From positions 2,731,955 to 2,795,954 of the forward strand of contig NW_020653200.1 in the NCBI RefSeq assembly GCF_003589595.1: 64,000 bases of DNA, in the 5' to 3' direction. Both the position numbers and the translations under genes were made by a program. Below the pieces are notes generated by a model. It searched no databases. It worked only from the letters and a program-made list of their open reading frames with translations, and was not told where the DNA came from. The DNA is from Hyposmocoma kahamanoa. Taxonomy: Eukaryota > Arthropoda > Insecta > Lepidoptera > Cosmopterigidae. This document shows, one piece after another, positions 42,301 through 57,300 of this stretch. Every line of letters begins with the position of its first letter. The stretch's first letter is position 1.

Positions 42301-45300
42301 ATTGGACTGTATTTTTGTATGTATGTTACGCGATAACTCTGTTGGAAAGAGGGTGGCTCAGTAGTGGTCCAATTTAAATTTCAAGAAAGTTTTCCATCAT
42401 TATGGGTGGCAAACTAGGAGATGAATCCGATTTTGCGCAGTTTCCGGTAACCGATTTCAATAAAACTTGGCAAATAGATGTAATTCCACGCACTTTTGAA
42501 GTCGGTTTTTTTACTACTCTGTACTGATGTTATTAAATGATAAATCGTTCCGGAATGAAATGTCTGCAAACGCTGTCAACGTGTATACATATATGTTATA
42601 CATATATAAACAATGGCGTCAAATTTATAATGTCTGCATTTTTGTGAGTATCACACAATCACGAATTAACGATGTTGTTATAAGACCGAAGAACCGTTCA
42701 AGTATGAAATTTTATTTCGACATAAGTACTGGGTGCCAATTCGGCTAATTGTCTTGGAACCATTGGTCATTGCAATGCCATTGAGTCTCCACTGAAATTA
42801 TACTGCAATTATCATAATATTTGTTACTCAGCTACATCGAGAATGTGTAATCGTTAAAAGAAAAGACCAATGATAAAAAAAGAGGAGCAAATATTAATTT
42901 AGTATGCTTAAACATAATAATAGTGTCACCTTGAATTAATTTATAATTTATCCGTAGATGAACTAATGATCCCCTTTAATATTAGCAGTCCTGGGACCCT
43001 GGTCTTAAACTTCAAATCTAGAGCCAACAATGGCAGTCAGGATATTTATTTATTTAGGTTTCAGAAGCATTGCCGCTATGATACCGTGAAGTACATTTAT
43101 AATGATTTGCGATCTGTGACACAAAACAACTGGAAAGACGCGTTCTGATCTCGTCATCAGAATTAGCAGTAGAACATGCTGCGTTTTGTTTGGTACAACC
43201 CAAAGCCAAGATCGGAGGCCAAGTCAAACTTTAGGTCGTAGAGCCAGCGTAGTAAGTAAAGCCAACCAACGCGTCATTATTGCATTGTACGACTATTTCC
43301 AAGGATTTAGTTAATTAATTATTACTTAGTTGACGTACTGAACGAACTAACTAAAAATAACTAGAAGAACACGGAATGGTCACAGGAGAATTCGGATAAG
43401 ATTGTCAAGACAGTAGGCGATCAAAGCCAGAGCTTAAATGCAGACCAGTACTACATCCACTTAAAGATATTGCTACTAAATAGACTATAAAATATACTTA
43501 CTCGACCGTTGATTTTTTATAAAATATAGTTGCAGTCTTTCTTTAAAAGTGTTTTCGTTAACGTAGTATTCAACCCGTACTCTGTAACAAAAGAAAACAT
43601 AGAGTATATTTTAAACAATTAATGAATAATATGGATTTAACTGTTCTGTAGTCAAAATTAACTGGTGATGATTCAGTCTACTAATGATTATCGATATTAG
43701 AGATAACTACATACTCTACAAATTAGTCGTTCTTGCTTGTCTATAACCAACAGACTGTTCAAGATCGATTTTACAATGAGTGAAGGGTTGATGTGGGAAT
43801 AAGAAAATAATAGACATAAATAAATTTCTCAAAATCTAATAATTTTCATCATACAAAAACCATGACCAAAAAACAATTCTTACCTATTGTTACCAAAATT
43901 GTGATGCGAATAATAATCATTACTATAATCTGCGGTAGAATTCGAGATCTTAATTCTTAATCTTAATTTGAAAATGTAAAAAAGATGTTGCCATTACATA
44001 AAATATACAACACCAATTATAACAATCATGCAAATGTGTAATAGATCTAAAAAAAGTTAATGATTTTATATTGTGCTTAAATTGTTAAGAACACCATATT
44101 TAATAACGTACGCTTATAAAAACTGATTTTAAGATTTTTATATCCTAATGGAAAAGTTTCGGAGATTTACAAACTTTGGCACCCCATTTTTTAAATTGAT
44201 TTTGAAGCCGTATGAATGACGTAACAAAGCGTTTTATTATTACAAATTGGTAAGTATACAAAAAAAAATTAAATATTACGCGTCTTAACACATACTACAT
44301 TATTAAAAAACTCTCATTATTAATTAATGATAAAAATTCGATATGGATGAATAATATACGTAAGTTGATATTGAATGGTTTAATAAAGTTGTTTAACCCA
44401 CGATAATTTTTTCTTAATTTACTCGTAATAATATCAAAAGCAGAACACGTCAATCGAATCTAAATAAAGTTTGTGATCCATGAGATGTCACTTTGACTGT
44501 GACTGTTGTTTGTTTATATTTTTGATCGCGAATTCCATCTCAATATAATGGAGTTGCATAATGAGAAATTAAGTTGAAAGTTATATTGAGTTCTTAGGTT
44601 TTCGCGATTGTTACGCATGTGTTGTGACGCTCAGTGGAAAATAGCTAGTGAGGATGCTACCAATGTGGTTATTTCCCTCTTCCATGTCAAACATGAGTGG
44701 TGCAGTTTCCGCCGTATGGCAGCCGAGAACTGCAAAATCCTCAAATATCAGCGCAGTTTTGTTGTACCTTTTTCAGTTGAAATCATGGTTGCTTGTTGAC
44801 CACTGACACTCACTAAGCCTGGTTACCTGAAATTGCCACTTAAGTTTATTTAGGTATCCAAATAGGATATAGAACATTGCCGGAGTCCTGCGCATTAGAT
44901 TTTTCTTCTCCTGTATATTATTATGTGTACGCTGTATTTGGCAGTAATGCGTATGAATTGGGAGCGTCTGTGGCTGTGTTCGTGTGGTAATGACGGTCTA
45001 TACGAATGGTAAATATTTGATAAAAGGGCTGTGGTACACATTTAAATATGCCATTACCGTAATTTCGCCTTACTTCATGCATCCCTTTTTTACTAAAGTA
45101 GTCATGAAAAGCAAAATTTTCTCTGAATCTTTGTATTCGGCTAAAAGGAAGTTTTCGCCATTTTGTTACAGTGTTACTGTTAGCTTGCAAGTATGTACTA
45201 TTTTATAGTATTATATAGGATTACTATAATGTTAGAAGTGCTCTGTTTGGCTTCGACAGCATCTTTAAAAGTTTCTCATAAGCACCCTTCATCGACGATA

Positions 45301-48300
45301 AGTTTTTGCATACGTCAACTTAACTTGTTCGTTTCTATCTATAATTGATGCTCCGACTAAGAACTAAAATTCTTATTAAAGACACTTTGCGTTATTTTTC
45401 CTTCATATATCGCCAGTGAGTAGTTTGCACTGGCACTCATTGCGCAGTAGGTACATCCTTTCTTTATAAGAATCTCTGTACATGTTATAAAAATTGTAGA
45501 ATGGTTAAATTTACCACTGAAATCTTAAAAAACATCATATTTCATAAAAGTTTATTTTTTCTTTAAAGGCTCTTGTATAACATTTTATTTCAAAATTGCC
45601 TTTCAGAGTTTTGCTTTTAGTATTTCTTCTAAAAAATGTTTTTCAATTAATTCCACAGTCGAGTATCTTGTATTAAAATACTTAAAACATATTAAAATAT
45701 GGGTATACGAAAGCAATAAGTATTATTTAGGCACCCATAATGTATGAATTAATCCATACATATTTGACAAAACTCTATTCCCAGGGATTAAAAAAATATA
45801 TATTTTTGTTGGAACGTATAAACTTTTATTTAATACAAAAATTCCATTATTCATATCAATTGGTCCTTTATTATTGCTTCCATCTCTCTAAAGCTGGGCG
45901 GTAGATAAACACCAAATCCGTCCTCTGGTTAGCTTGTTATTTGACCACCTTATACGATATCGCCTTACTTTCTTATTCTGAAGTGACGTCAGTCGTTCTC
46001 GTCCAATCTGGCTTTCCACTTTTCCTTTGATTATTTGTTTTCGTAAAAGAATTAGCAAATTTTGCGTTATGGCGTTTTGTTCATCTGAAATGTATAAAAT
46101 AACACTAAAAATATTATGTACCAGTTTGTGCTTTGTGATCATATTTTTATATGATAGTAAGTATAAAAAATTATTTATAATATTTTTTTAAGTTAAACTT
46201 ATCAAACATTGATTTCATTGTCATTAATGACGGAGGTGTTTTTTTAAAAAAACATCGATTGTCACGAAATTAAAGTAATCGGTACAATGACCCTTATCGA
46301 ATAGAAAGTAGGAAGATTATTGTATATAGCTTAATTACTGAACTAATTAAATTATTTGAAATAATTCATTTCAGAATAATAAATGGTTTACCAGATCAAG
46401 CATAGTGGAATCGTATATTTACCGTCATACTTCAGGAATGCTGCACCGAGTCTCACAATCTCTAACTTCCATACTTAAAGCAAGACTGGATGTTCCTCTG
46501 AGGGGTGAAACCACCTCAGCAAATCGCTATGTTATGGACGTACGTACACTTGTTTTAGTGATGCACCAGTGAACATTTAAGTACCGCTAAAAATGTTCTA
46601 ATTTATATATTATAAAATCTGATATAAATATGAGTATTCTTTTTAATGAGTTGACTATGTTAAAGAATTGATTGATTTTATGAAAAATGTTATTCAGTAC
46701 GTAAGTTATAATTAAAAAAATATAATCAGAAGGTAAGCAACCAACACGTAGAAAAAATCGTTGGTTCGTTCCGTAGCTCAGTTGGAAGAGCGTTAGTCAT
46801 GGTATGCTGAAGGCCAGTTGACTGGATGCTGTCCTGGCCCCCCATGGCCCCTGGGTAGTGGACTCGGGGGAGTTCGTTGCCCAGCATAAAGGGGCCCGGG
46901 ATGGAAGGCTCGTCTGGTGTTCGGCGAGCCTCACATTCGGAGTCGAGGGACCGATGTGTCTCCTTTCTCGAGGAGGAGCCGCTGGTGAGGCCGCGGACGA
47001 GTGCAACAGCGTACCCGTACCCCCACCTACAGCGGAGAGGAGGAACACTCCGGGGGCTTAGTGCGGTCGGGCTGCTCCCCTTCAGGGTTCAGCCTAGTCC
47101 CACATAACTCCGGTTCTGCCCCCGCGGGGCCGGGGTATCTGTAAGCAGATCCACCCGGATTAACAAAAAAAAAAATGGTATGCTGAAAGCGCTGGTTCGA
47201 CTGCAGCCGGATCGAAGGAATTATTCTTAGTATTTGATCTTTGTATTAGTAATTATAACAATTTGTGGAGTCATTTCACCGGCTCGAAAGACCACTTAGC
47301 CTGTTAATTATAACGCTGGCTAAAAACTTCATTTTTTATATATTTAAAAATACAGCGGTGTGCACACTGCAATGTAACAGATTATGAGAAGAATGTGTTG
47401 CCATAAAACATAACACATATTTAACATAAAATTAAAAAAAAAAGCCCGAAGATTTGTCTGGATTTTTGTCGTCCAAGTACGCAGAAGCTGTTCCAAATCT
47501 CGTAATTTACAATTTTGCGTTATCGAAAAGAATTTTGTCATATAAGCGTAGATACACATTGCGTTTTAAATAAATTGGTGAAGATGACTATCAAGAACAG
47601 TCAGTTTATTTTTGTTTCTCATGTTAATGCTACTCGAAGAGCAGTGTTAAGTAGTTAAACACAAATAAATAATAAAAGTGTACTTCCCATGACTGACTAG
47701 ACATTGGCAGAATTCGTCCAGAGGAGCCAGAAACTTAAAAATGAAACAGAACATATTAATAACATGCTCAGCAATATTTTTCATTATAAAAAAAGGTTTT
47801 TCATGTGCCGTTAAGTATTGTGATGTCAGCAGAAGAATATTGATTTGATTAAGTATTTAAAGAAGTAATGTCCTTGACATTAGCTGTCAGGAACACTGCT
47901 TTTGCAAGTTAACGATTTTATTAATGTCGGCTGCATTTCCCCAAATCAAAATGTCTTAAGTTGTCATACTGTGGAAATAGCTATATGGAAATGCTACGTC
48001 GTTTTCGTTTGTTTTATCTCATAGAGTTAACCCATTTCAACAATTTAGCAATTTACGCTATTTAGCGTAGAACTGTAACTAAAATACAATTACATTTAAA
48101 TACTTCGTTTTGTTTCCAATTGTAATATTTCTGTCCCCATGTCTAACTTATCATATGATAACTTAAATTTTACAGCAAAACAATGTACTGCCTGTGTTAC
48201 TATTCACGTCGCTATGGGCACATTAGCGCTTTTATAACTACATGCACCTATGTTATTAACATAAACACAGGGTTTTAATTTGCATAAATAAGGAGCACAC

Positions 48301-51300
48301 TGTTTTAGAAATACTCTGAATTTTTTATTTACATTATGAAATTCTTCGAAGGAATGCGGTTTGGGGTACATGTCGCGGTTTTAAAGTTTATTTTCATCTT
48401 TAAATTCTTAGACACCTTAATTTACAAAATAAGAAAGCCTCGTTTATTCCCTTAACAATTATAAATAATACAAATATAAACTATATACTCGTACATACTT
48501 ACTACATATATTATGCAATTAGCGAATATATATATATATAGTATATATATATATATATATACACACATATATACACATATATATTCGCTAACTGGATAAT
48601 TTAAAATAATAATAACGGAATATGAATTCAATTAATTGTAGGATCAATAATTACAAATTATTATTAGGGACCTCTCTTCGAGTAAAGGCCTCCTCCATTT
48701 TCGCCTTGCTCGTCTCCAGTCTTTGCCAGTTTATTTCGTCTGTCTATCGTGGTCAGACGAATTGACGAAATAACCACTTAAAAAGAATCCAAAATTATTA
48801 AACCTCCTAGCGGCCAGTGTGAGATGGGCGATGGGCCTTGGCTAATTAGTAACCAAGTGAAATGATTATCAACCATTGTCTCAGCAATATTTGCCGAAAA
48901 ACTTTCGATTACCTAATTTTGGACGCTCGCGCTTTATAATGAAAGATTTGAAAGAAATTTCAGCATGAAATACACAATGAAACACGCGGTAAACAATGAA
49001 ACAGAAACGTAGTCAATTCAACTGTAGCCGAATGATATTGTTATATTCATGATGCTGCATACAACACAACACGCCAATGCAGCTAATCGGTATTTGTAGG
49101 TCACTGAGCAATGTCCCAGTGCTTACAAACAAAAGCAAATCTTTGTATGCTCATACGTACCACTAAATAATATTTCAATTTTTTAAATATATACATATAC
49201 ACGTATTTTATAGAATAACAATTGTAAACTTGAACTTTTATATTATCTATTATACACCACACCTATATCCAATATGCGATGGATTAGGGTTAATGTTGAT
49301 TAATTTAATAACTATGAGAGTGGGATATAAATACAATTGTCATTTAGTTGTGCCACATGCACGTGATATGTGTGTGTAAGGAAGCGTTAAGTTTTAGGAA
49401 CGAATCTAATTGGTTGTGGTAATGAAATTGTTTGTTATATTAGACCAATGTTGCATAACGTTTAATAATATTCACGAGCATCGTGACTTGCGATACGTTG
49501 TTGATCGGCGCTTGCTTTTAAATATTCTCCTGCGTTATGCATTCCAACCTATAGATATTTTTGTGAGATGTGTCCTCAAACTAATATACGTTTGTGGTTT
49601 GAACAGGCTAATTTTAGTTCACTCAAATGGTATATAAATTATGATCGCAAAATGCGTATTTGATATAATCGTGCATATTTCATTTTTTTTATAATAAGTG
49701 ACGGAGCGAACAAGTCGTGCGCCTGATGGCAAGCGACACGCCTATCCATGACAGTTACGATGTCACTCAGAGGTTTCAATCGCAATGATCTTAGGAGCGT
49801 TGCCACTGCCTCCGTCACTCTGAAAGTGGGTGGTTGTATGCGGGCAGCAAAGGCAAGGCTTGAGTGTGAATGTTATACATTCATGTATTGATTATGATGA
49901 TCTGATGATGAAGATGAATGATGATGATCTGAATCAGAGTTGGTGTGCTTAGTGAAAAGCTTTTGTCGTCGATGTTTTGTATAAAAAGCAAAAGCGCCAT
50001 TTCGGAAACACTTTTCAGGGACCATCTTTTAGATTTTCACGTCGGGTTTAACTTATTTACGTCCTGTTTTAAATTGAATTTTAAAACTCAAACGGAATCA
50101 AATATAAATTTAAAACACGACGTAAACATTTTAAAACAATTGTGAAAAGCAAAATGCTCTCCTGAAAAATATTTCATTTGATATGTTTTATAACTCTCAT
50201 ATACATATATCCATAACAGTTGCAGTGCCACTCAAAGCTTTAAATCGCAAACATCTGAGAGGCACTGTCCCATGTGTCTGTAATTTCACCAGCACCCATA
50301 CCCTGCCAAACCGGAACGCAACAATGCTCATATTACCGCTTGGCGGCAGAAATAAACAAGCTGGCAGAACTTATCAGAATTAGCTCTTTCATAAGGAGCT
50401 CTACTGCTACTTTGTACGTATTTGTTTCAAAATTTGATATATTTTCATCAAGTTAAACAAGTGCATATGAAATGAAACTATTTTTTCGGATTTAAATCGC
50501 GTATATTTGTTTTTTCAAACAAACCGACGTTTCGGGCCCTTTATAGGTCCCATGGTCATAGTTGACACCGAAACGTCGGTGTGTCTATAATAGTTTCATT
50601 TACTATGTGTAATAATCGCGAAAATCTAAGAACTCCATAAGTGCATATGAACTTATTCCTTATTGTGTGACGGATAATAGAATCGGAGTCAGTTTCTTCG
50701 CGCGACCAATTTCCATTTCGACATCAAAATCAAAATTGGGACTTTTATATTTACACGTAATACTTCTAATTGTACAATCTTGTTTGTGAATTGTATTTGC
50801 CATTAGTGTGTTATAGGTAACTCCTGTGAGTTTATGTAATGTTAATGAATCGTTTAGCTAGGCAAATCGGTAGTTAATACGTTCAGTATATCGAAATTCA
50901 ATTTGAATTGAATAAGTTTACTAACTTCCTCCGCGTGTGTTGGTTTTGGTCTCTGTGCATCGTTACTCCTTCCAATCTAACATGCCACGTTCATTATACA
51001 TATATGTAGACGGCTGAACTATGTTCGGAACTTCGTATCAAGTCAAGTGCAGGGTCTCTTTATATTGCAAGGCAAGGCAACTATGCTATCACTGAATGTT
51101 TGTGAGCAAATAAAGCCCAATTCACTTAGTGTTCCGGCTTTCGAGCTTGGACAGATACTTAAAGCGAGGTATTTCAAAACGAACCTGGATTTTAGGAGGT
51201 GAGGTGTGAATAAGAACAGGCGGAGAAAATTTTACACAAATCCTACTTTGACAAGCGCTCGATGGCGACTGACGGGGTTAGCAGGTGACGCGGCGGCGTG

Positions 51301-54300
51301 TCGTTTGCAAATTTTGGGATAACTGTGAATTTAATAACTAATAGGGCGTCAGTTGAAAACCACAATTTAGCAGGTTCTGTAGTACTTATAGGGAAATATC
51401 GCCATGTATATATTTTTTAACAAATCAATGTTATTTATACCATATAATAATCGTATAACAAATCTTATTCGTAAATAATTCTTTTTACATTTTTGACTTA
51501 GCCCGTTTTCAGAACTTTGTTATTATTATCGGATATAGTACATGCTATCGTGTAACACATTAGCACATTCTACAGACTATGTATAATCCTTAGGTGTATC
51601 GTATATTTTTGATAAGATCGTGCTTTGTTTATAACTTTGTGCTTTAAGATACGAGTTTGAGAAAGTAAGGCGACGACATGAAACAATTTTGACACAATGA
51701 TTTATTTTATAATTTATTTCTAATTAATTTAATAAACTGATATTTATAAGTTTAAATACAATTTACAAATGTATAATAAAAAATGAACGTGGCCATGGCG
51801 CAAATAAACCATGTATCTGTTAGTAGTCGCCGGAACAAACGTGGACACGAAGGAATTCATGCAATGTGACGTCATAGATGCTGCCTAATATTTTGTTTGT
51901 AATTGGCGAGAATTGTCACTCATGTCATGGCTGTCATTACTTGTGACGCGATTTCGCGTCGCCATGTTGTGTTTTGTACTACAATCGGAGCCATTTGTAA
52001 CCCAAATGGTGACTATTGCAGTTGGTTTGTAAGAGTTCTTACCACCTAATAGAGGTATAAGTACGTTGTACTCACTGATTTTTTAAGGGACATGGACTGT
52101 CTACATCTTATTGTTTCTAATCAACATTTTAGTACAACTTGTTGTCGGAATTGAATTACACGTAATCGTTATCTATTAAAAATAGCGAACGCTACAGCGT
52201 AGAGAAACGAACGATAAAAGTTAAAGCATTTGTTTTATAGCATGGCACGTGTAAGTGTGGACATTAAAGTGGACTTAACAGCGCTTGCGTGTTTCCACAA
52301 AAGTGTATCTACACACCCTTGGGAAACGGTTTTCATTATGACGGTGTGTACAGACAGCGAATTTGTTTTCAAATTAATGCAATAGCTGACTTTTTCCTGG
52401 TAATTGCCTAGACTATGTATACAAAGCCTTAATTTAGCTGTGATTGAAGCCGGGTTCTTGCTTAAATATAATTGTAAAAGGAAACCATCGCTTAGTTGTT
52501 AAATTGAAATAAATAAAAATACCTAAAGTCGACATTCACCAAATTAATTTTTGGCCACTTACTTGTCACGCCATCCACTACATATTACTCATTATATGTT
52601 TGTCGTAGCGTTTGCTCGAATGAAATTACCGGTTTTTAATTCTAATTGATGAATTATTTATTAATAATGAATGAAAATTCGTATTAGGCAATTATTAATT
52701 ACACCAGTGTCTGTAATTGCAGATTCCGGTTTAATTATTATTTTTAGTTAACAACTGTTATTGTCAAATGAATAAAATGACATGAAACGTCATTGACCAA
52801 TATCAACTTTTGATTGGAATCGTTTTCTTAGACAATAAATCCATGATGATAAACACTATCAATCTAATTTATTTGCAACGTAACTTTTGTTTCAACACAG
52901 TCTATAAAATTACAATAAGATATTTCAAAAACTGGCAATTCTGTTAGACGTAATGTCGAGCTTTCATTCAATATTCTATGTAAATGAACGAATTGCATTA
53001 CTCAGAAAATGTCAATAAATTTGTACAGAAAACATTCGTACAACCTGAATTATATTATAATAATATATTATACCTTACCGGCAGCGAGTGGTTGTATGCG
53101 GGCAGCATGGGGCAAAGCTTATGTATGGATCAGTGTTGGGCGTTAATCAATTAAATTTCAATCAATAATTCAATCAGATTAAAAAATCAATTCAATTGAA
53201 ATCAATTGCAATTAAATCAAGTGCGACGCGTCGCAATTGATTTAATTGCAATTGATTTTAATTGCAATTGATTTAAATTGAATTGATTTTAATTGCAATT
53301 AAATTTGCAATTAAAATCAATTCCGGCCGGTTAGGGGCCCCGGTTGGGAACCCCGCTTGGGGGCCCCCACAATTGATTAATTGTTAATTGCGGTTCTCGC
53401 AACTAACAATTGATCAATCGTTAATTGCTATTTCGCAATTGACAATTAATCAATTGTCAATCTTTAATTGCCAGAACAATTAAATTTTGCCCAACACTGG
53501 TATGGATGTCATAAATTCATCTATTGATTATGATGATGTGATGATGATGAAGATGAATGTGTACTCAGTGCAAAGCTTAAGTCGTCGATGTTGTGTAGAA
53601 AGGGCGTAAGCGCCACCTCGAAGTTTTTTCAGCATGACTTAAAATTTTAAAACAATCGTGACTAAAACTTGGTCCCCTGAAAGATTTTTCGAAATGACGC
53701 TTACGCTCTTTTTACAAAACACCGAGGATGTATGGATGTTATCTATAAATTGATGTCATAAGGAAATTCCTAGTCATCACTATTACATTAACGTGACAAA
53801 TCTTAAAACAATCCCGAACACATATTTTTTTGGGTAAAAACAGTGTAACAAAATTGGGAACAGAAAAGCATTTCGTACCCTTTTGGTATAATAAAGCCAT
53901 AAGTGATTATGTCAAACGTTCCTTTATCACGAGTCATAAAAATAATACAAACAACATGAAACAAATTAAGTCGAAGTGTTTTATGACTGTCCTAAATAGG
54001 TAAGCATAAAAAAGTTATCGAATGATTTCGTTCGTAGTGATGTCTCTTGAAAAGTTGTCGTTTTGTAGATGTGGCCTTGTTACACCAAGGGTTTTTTTTA
54101 TAATACCAATTGAAGGGATAAACAAGTCAAGTCAGTTAGCGAAACGTGTATTCACTGTAAAGTAACAGTTGCAGGGCACTGCCACTGCGCCCGACACCCT
54201 GAGACGATAAGTTTGACAAGTCCCAGGAGCCTATAATTTCACCAGCACCCCTACCCTTTAGTAGTTGTAGCGTATTTAACGGATATCATTTATTTGTTGT

Positions 54301-57300
54301 TAAATGTGTACCAAACTTGTAAATGATTGCTGTTGACATGAGAGGAAAATTTTGTTATCCAAACAAGAAGCAAGAAGGGAAAACTTTTAAGTTGTTTCGC
54401 GAGTCAAAATAAGTACGCGTCGTTATAACTTTTGAAATAAAAATATATGTGTGGGAGCGAGTGCATGTGCATGTGTGTTTATGTTTCTTCATTTCAACTT
54501 CATCATCATCAACCCATTTATACGCCTCACGGCCGGGCACGAGTCTCCTCTCAGGCGAGGGCATAAGCGGATTAGGGACATGTTTTCTGAGGCCTGTGAA
54601 ATTACTTCGACGTGCAGATTCATCACGATGTTTTCCTTCATCGAAAAGCTGAGGATAAATTGCGAATTCAATTTCGCACATAAATTCCAGGAAACTCAGA
54701 GGCGAGAGTTAAAAGGTCGATTCAGAACCTTACGAAAACTCATTTTTATTCACATCACCTGAATCGAACGTCAAATTGTCGTATTCGAAAATGAAACCGT
54801 AATGACGTCACATCTGTACGATTACTCGAACTTCTCGACCGGTAAAGACTACAAACGTTATTCAGAACACAGTCAGTTATTGAATGAAAGTTGCCGAACG
54901 TCCTATAGTTTACAAAGCAAGAATTTATAGGGAAATCTCTTATTAAGTTAAGTCTCGATTTTGTTTAATTTTAATAATTTATTTTAATATAAGACTAGTG
55001 AGAAAAAAATCCTATATTTTAGGCCTTTAAAGTCTTAAAAATTCATATATAAGGATTTTCATTTTTCTTATAATCTGTTTTACCTACTAACTCCGCAAAC
55101 GCTGTTGGATTACGATATCGTATCCGAATCCGGGGGGTTCTCGACCTTCGACCGACATCCGTCCGAAACAATGACTGCCAAATAAGCAATACTTGACCAA
55201 ATGAAAAGACGCGTGATGCGAATGAAGCTTCATACTTGATACTTGTCTTTTAATTTTGTCGAATATTACTTATTTGACAGTAATTGTTTCGGACGGATGT
55301 CGGACGGAGATCGCGAGTAGACCCCCAGGATTGAACGTTTATCTCGGAATAGCACGGAAAGTTCAATTCGAGAACGATATCCAATCGATTGATTCAGTTA
55401 AAATATCGAAGACTTCTGAATCGGTGTCCAGATTCGAAACCGTGGCCTCTGCTGGAGAGTAAGTCCAAACTATTAGGCTGTCAAGCCTGGTATTTCAATT
55501 TATGAGCATTGAATAATAAATATAATTTATTTGTAAAAATAATTCAAATAATATATAGCGGTATTCCGCATTGAATAAATTAGACACCTTTTACGTAATC
55601 GTAAGACTAAGTAAACTGAACCTTCTGCATGACTTCTTCAAAATCGTCGATGTTTTATTGAAAATGTTCATTTGTGCAATATGTTTGTACATAATTATAG
55701 AAATATATGAAAACGTACGTGTATACCTTTACTGCAGCTGTCGTTTAATGTCGTACAGTTTGTATTGCATTGGTAATATGTTAATTTCATGACATTTACG
55801 GATTTGCTCAACGTTATTTACGATCGTCCATCTATTTTTTTCATTGGTGCAGTGAAGTCCCCATCCATATTTTAATTGTATAAACTCAGAGCGCATATTG
55901 TCTAGCTGCCAATTTAATTATGTTAAATTAATTAGATTTAATTTAGAGTTTTATTAAGTTGTCAATAAACTATTACTATCTTTAATTGTACAGATCGTGT
56001 TTTAACGTATCACCATACAAAGCCATTATAAAATTGTATTTGTGTGTGATATTTTGCCAAATGGCGTTTTTTCTTAGCAGTCGAACCTACTGCTTGCTGT
56101 CGGCATTTTTTAAATTAAATCGATTCAGAAAACAACTGAGAACAGAAAATAGCTGAGAGCCGCTACAAATGTTTAATTCCTATAATAAAGTTTTCATTGT
56201 CAAGAAACATATTATGTGTATATATAGGGTATAACTGAATATATAAATAGTTAACAAATTAATTGGCATCCACTTACATGGACTTCCGCAAAGTAACGTT
56301 TGAATCTATTAATTATATTAATAGCTTGTTTTGTTTGACTACTGCATGTTGTGGTAACCTGAAATTAAGGCAACACGTTAGTACTAGCCCAGTTTGGGTT
56401 AGTATTGTCGGCTTGTCGGACCTAAATAAAGAAAGATGTTTAATTTATTGTGTGACAAATACATGGAACTGACAAATGTAAAGAATTTCGTAACATTTAA
56501 TGTGAGCAAAAATATCTACAATTTATTTCTTCCCATATTGCACATGTATACGTTTAAAAGGTTTTAAAATATTTTCTTTTTATAATACATGACCCATTCA
56601 AGGTGTTGCAAACAGGCAACATACAATTTATTAAACACTAACTTACAATTTATTACCTACACCTACGTGAGTACAGATTCAATTTGGCGTTGACGACGTG
56701 AAAATAATTTTCTCAACTTTACTTTTGCTTTCAACTTTTGATTGCAAAGAAGAGTATTTATTTTTTACACATTTTTGTCAATAAGCAAAAAATTACGTGG
56801 TATAAAATATATTATGGTTTTTTGCATAATACCAAGTCACAGGACGAACAAGTGTGTCTGGTTGGGAGCGACACCACCACCACTGTACCATTCTGCCACT
56901 AAATCGTAAAGATCAGAGGGCACTGAGGACATCTTGAGACATAAGTTGACTAGTCCCACGGGCTTGTGATTTCACCAGCCCTAACCCTTCAAAACGTAGT
57001 AATGCTCACTCACGAAATAGGTAACGCGGCAGTACTATTACATCATGAATTGTGTACGTTTAGAAATTTTCAGCACATGAACATGAACCCTGGTAGGGTA
57101 CGCAACATAATAAATAAACATTTATATTATCATAAAATGTTTTATAAAAAAATCTCATATAAAATTTATTTATTTATTTTGTACAACGTACACTTACAGT
57201 ACTTGTAACTAAACATGTAAGTCATATAAATTAAACAAACAAATCAAACTGAAGCTAAACATTCACTTTACAATATGTGGTAATTCGAATTACATTTTAG

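Larger units (their letters stand above)
37849..43501. other. SLO2 intron 2
   Basis: Holds the Tc1-like remnant and two common repeats at 41.9-42.5 kb. The rest (including 40.5-41.9 kb) shows no gene. Confidence 0.65.

Noticed and set aside
44608..44799. 63-codon plus-strand frame
   Set aside because: Somewhat protein-like, but no known motif. It begins next to sequence shared with the short insertion at 50.5 kb, so it is probably repeat-derived.
46797..47107. Open frames of 67-83 codons on both strands
   Set aside because: They lie inside the GC-rich retroposon and cross its duplicated ends, so they are composition artefacts.
48520..48593. Regulatory palindrome
   Set aside because: Best explained as a TA/CA microsatellite; the symmetry follows from the dinucleotide repeat.
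54355..54762. Frames of 103-108 codons on both strands
   Set aside because: They overlap a common lepidopteran repeat, and neither strand shows a domain.
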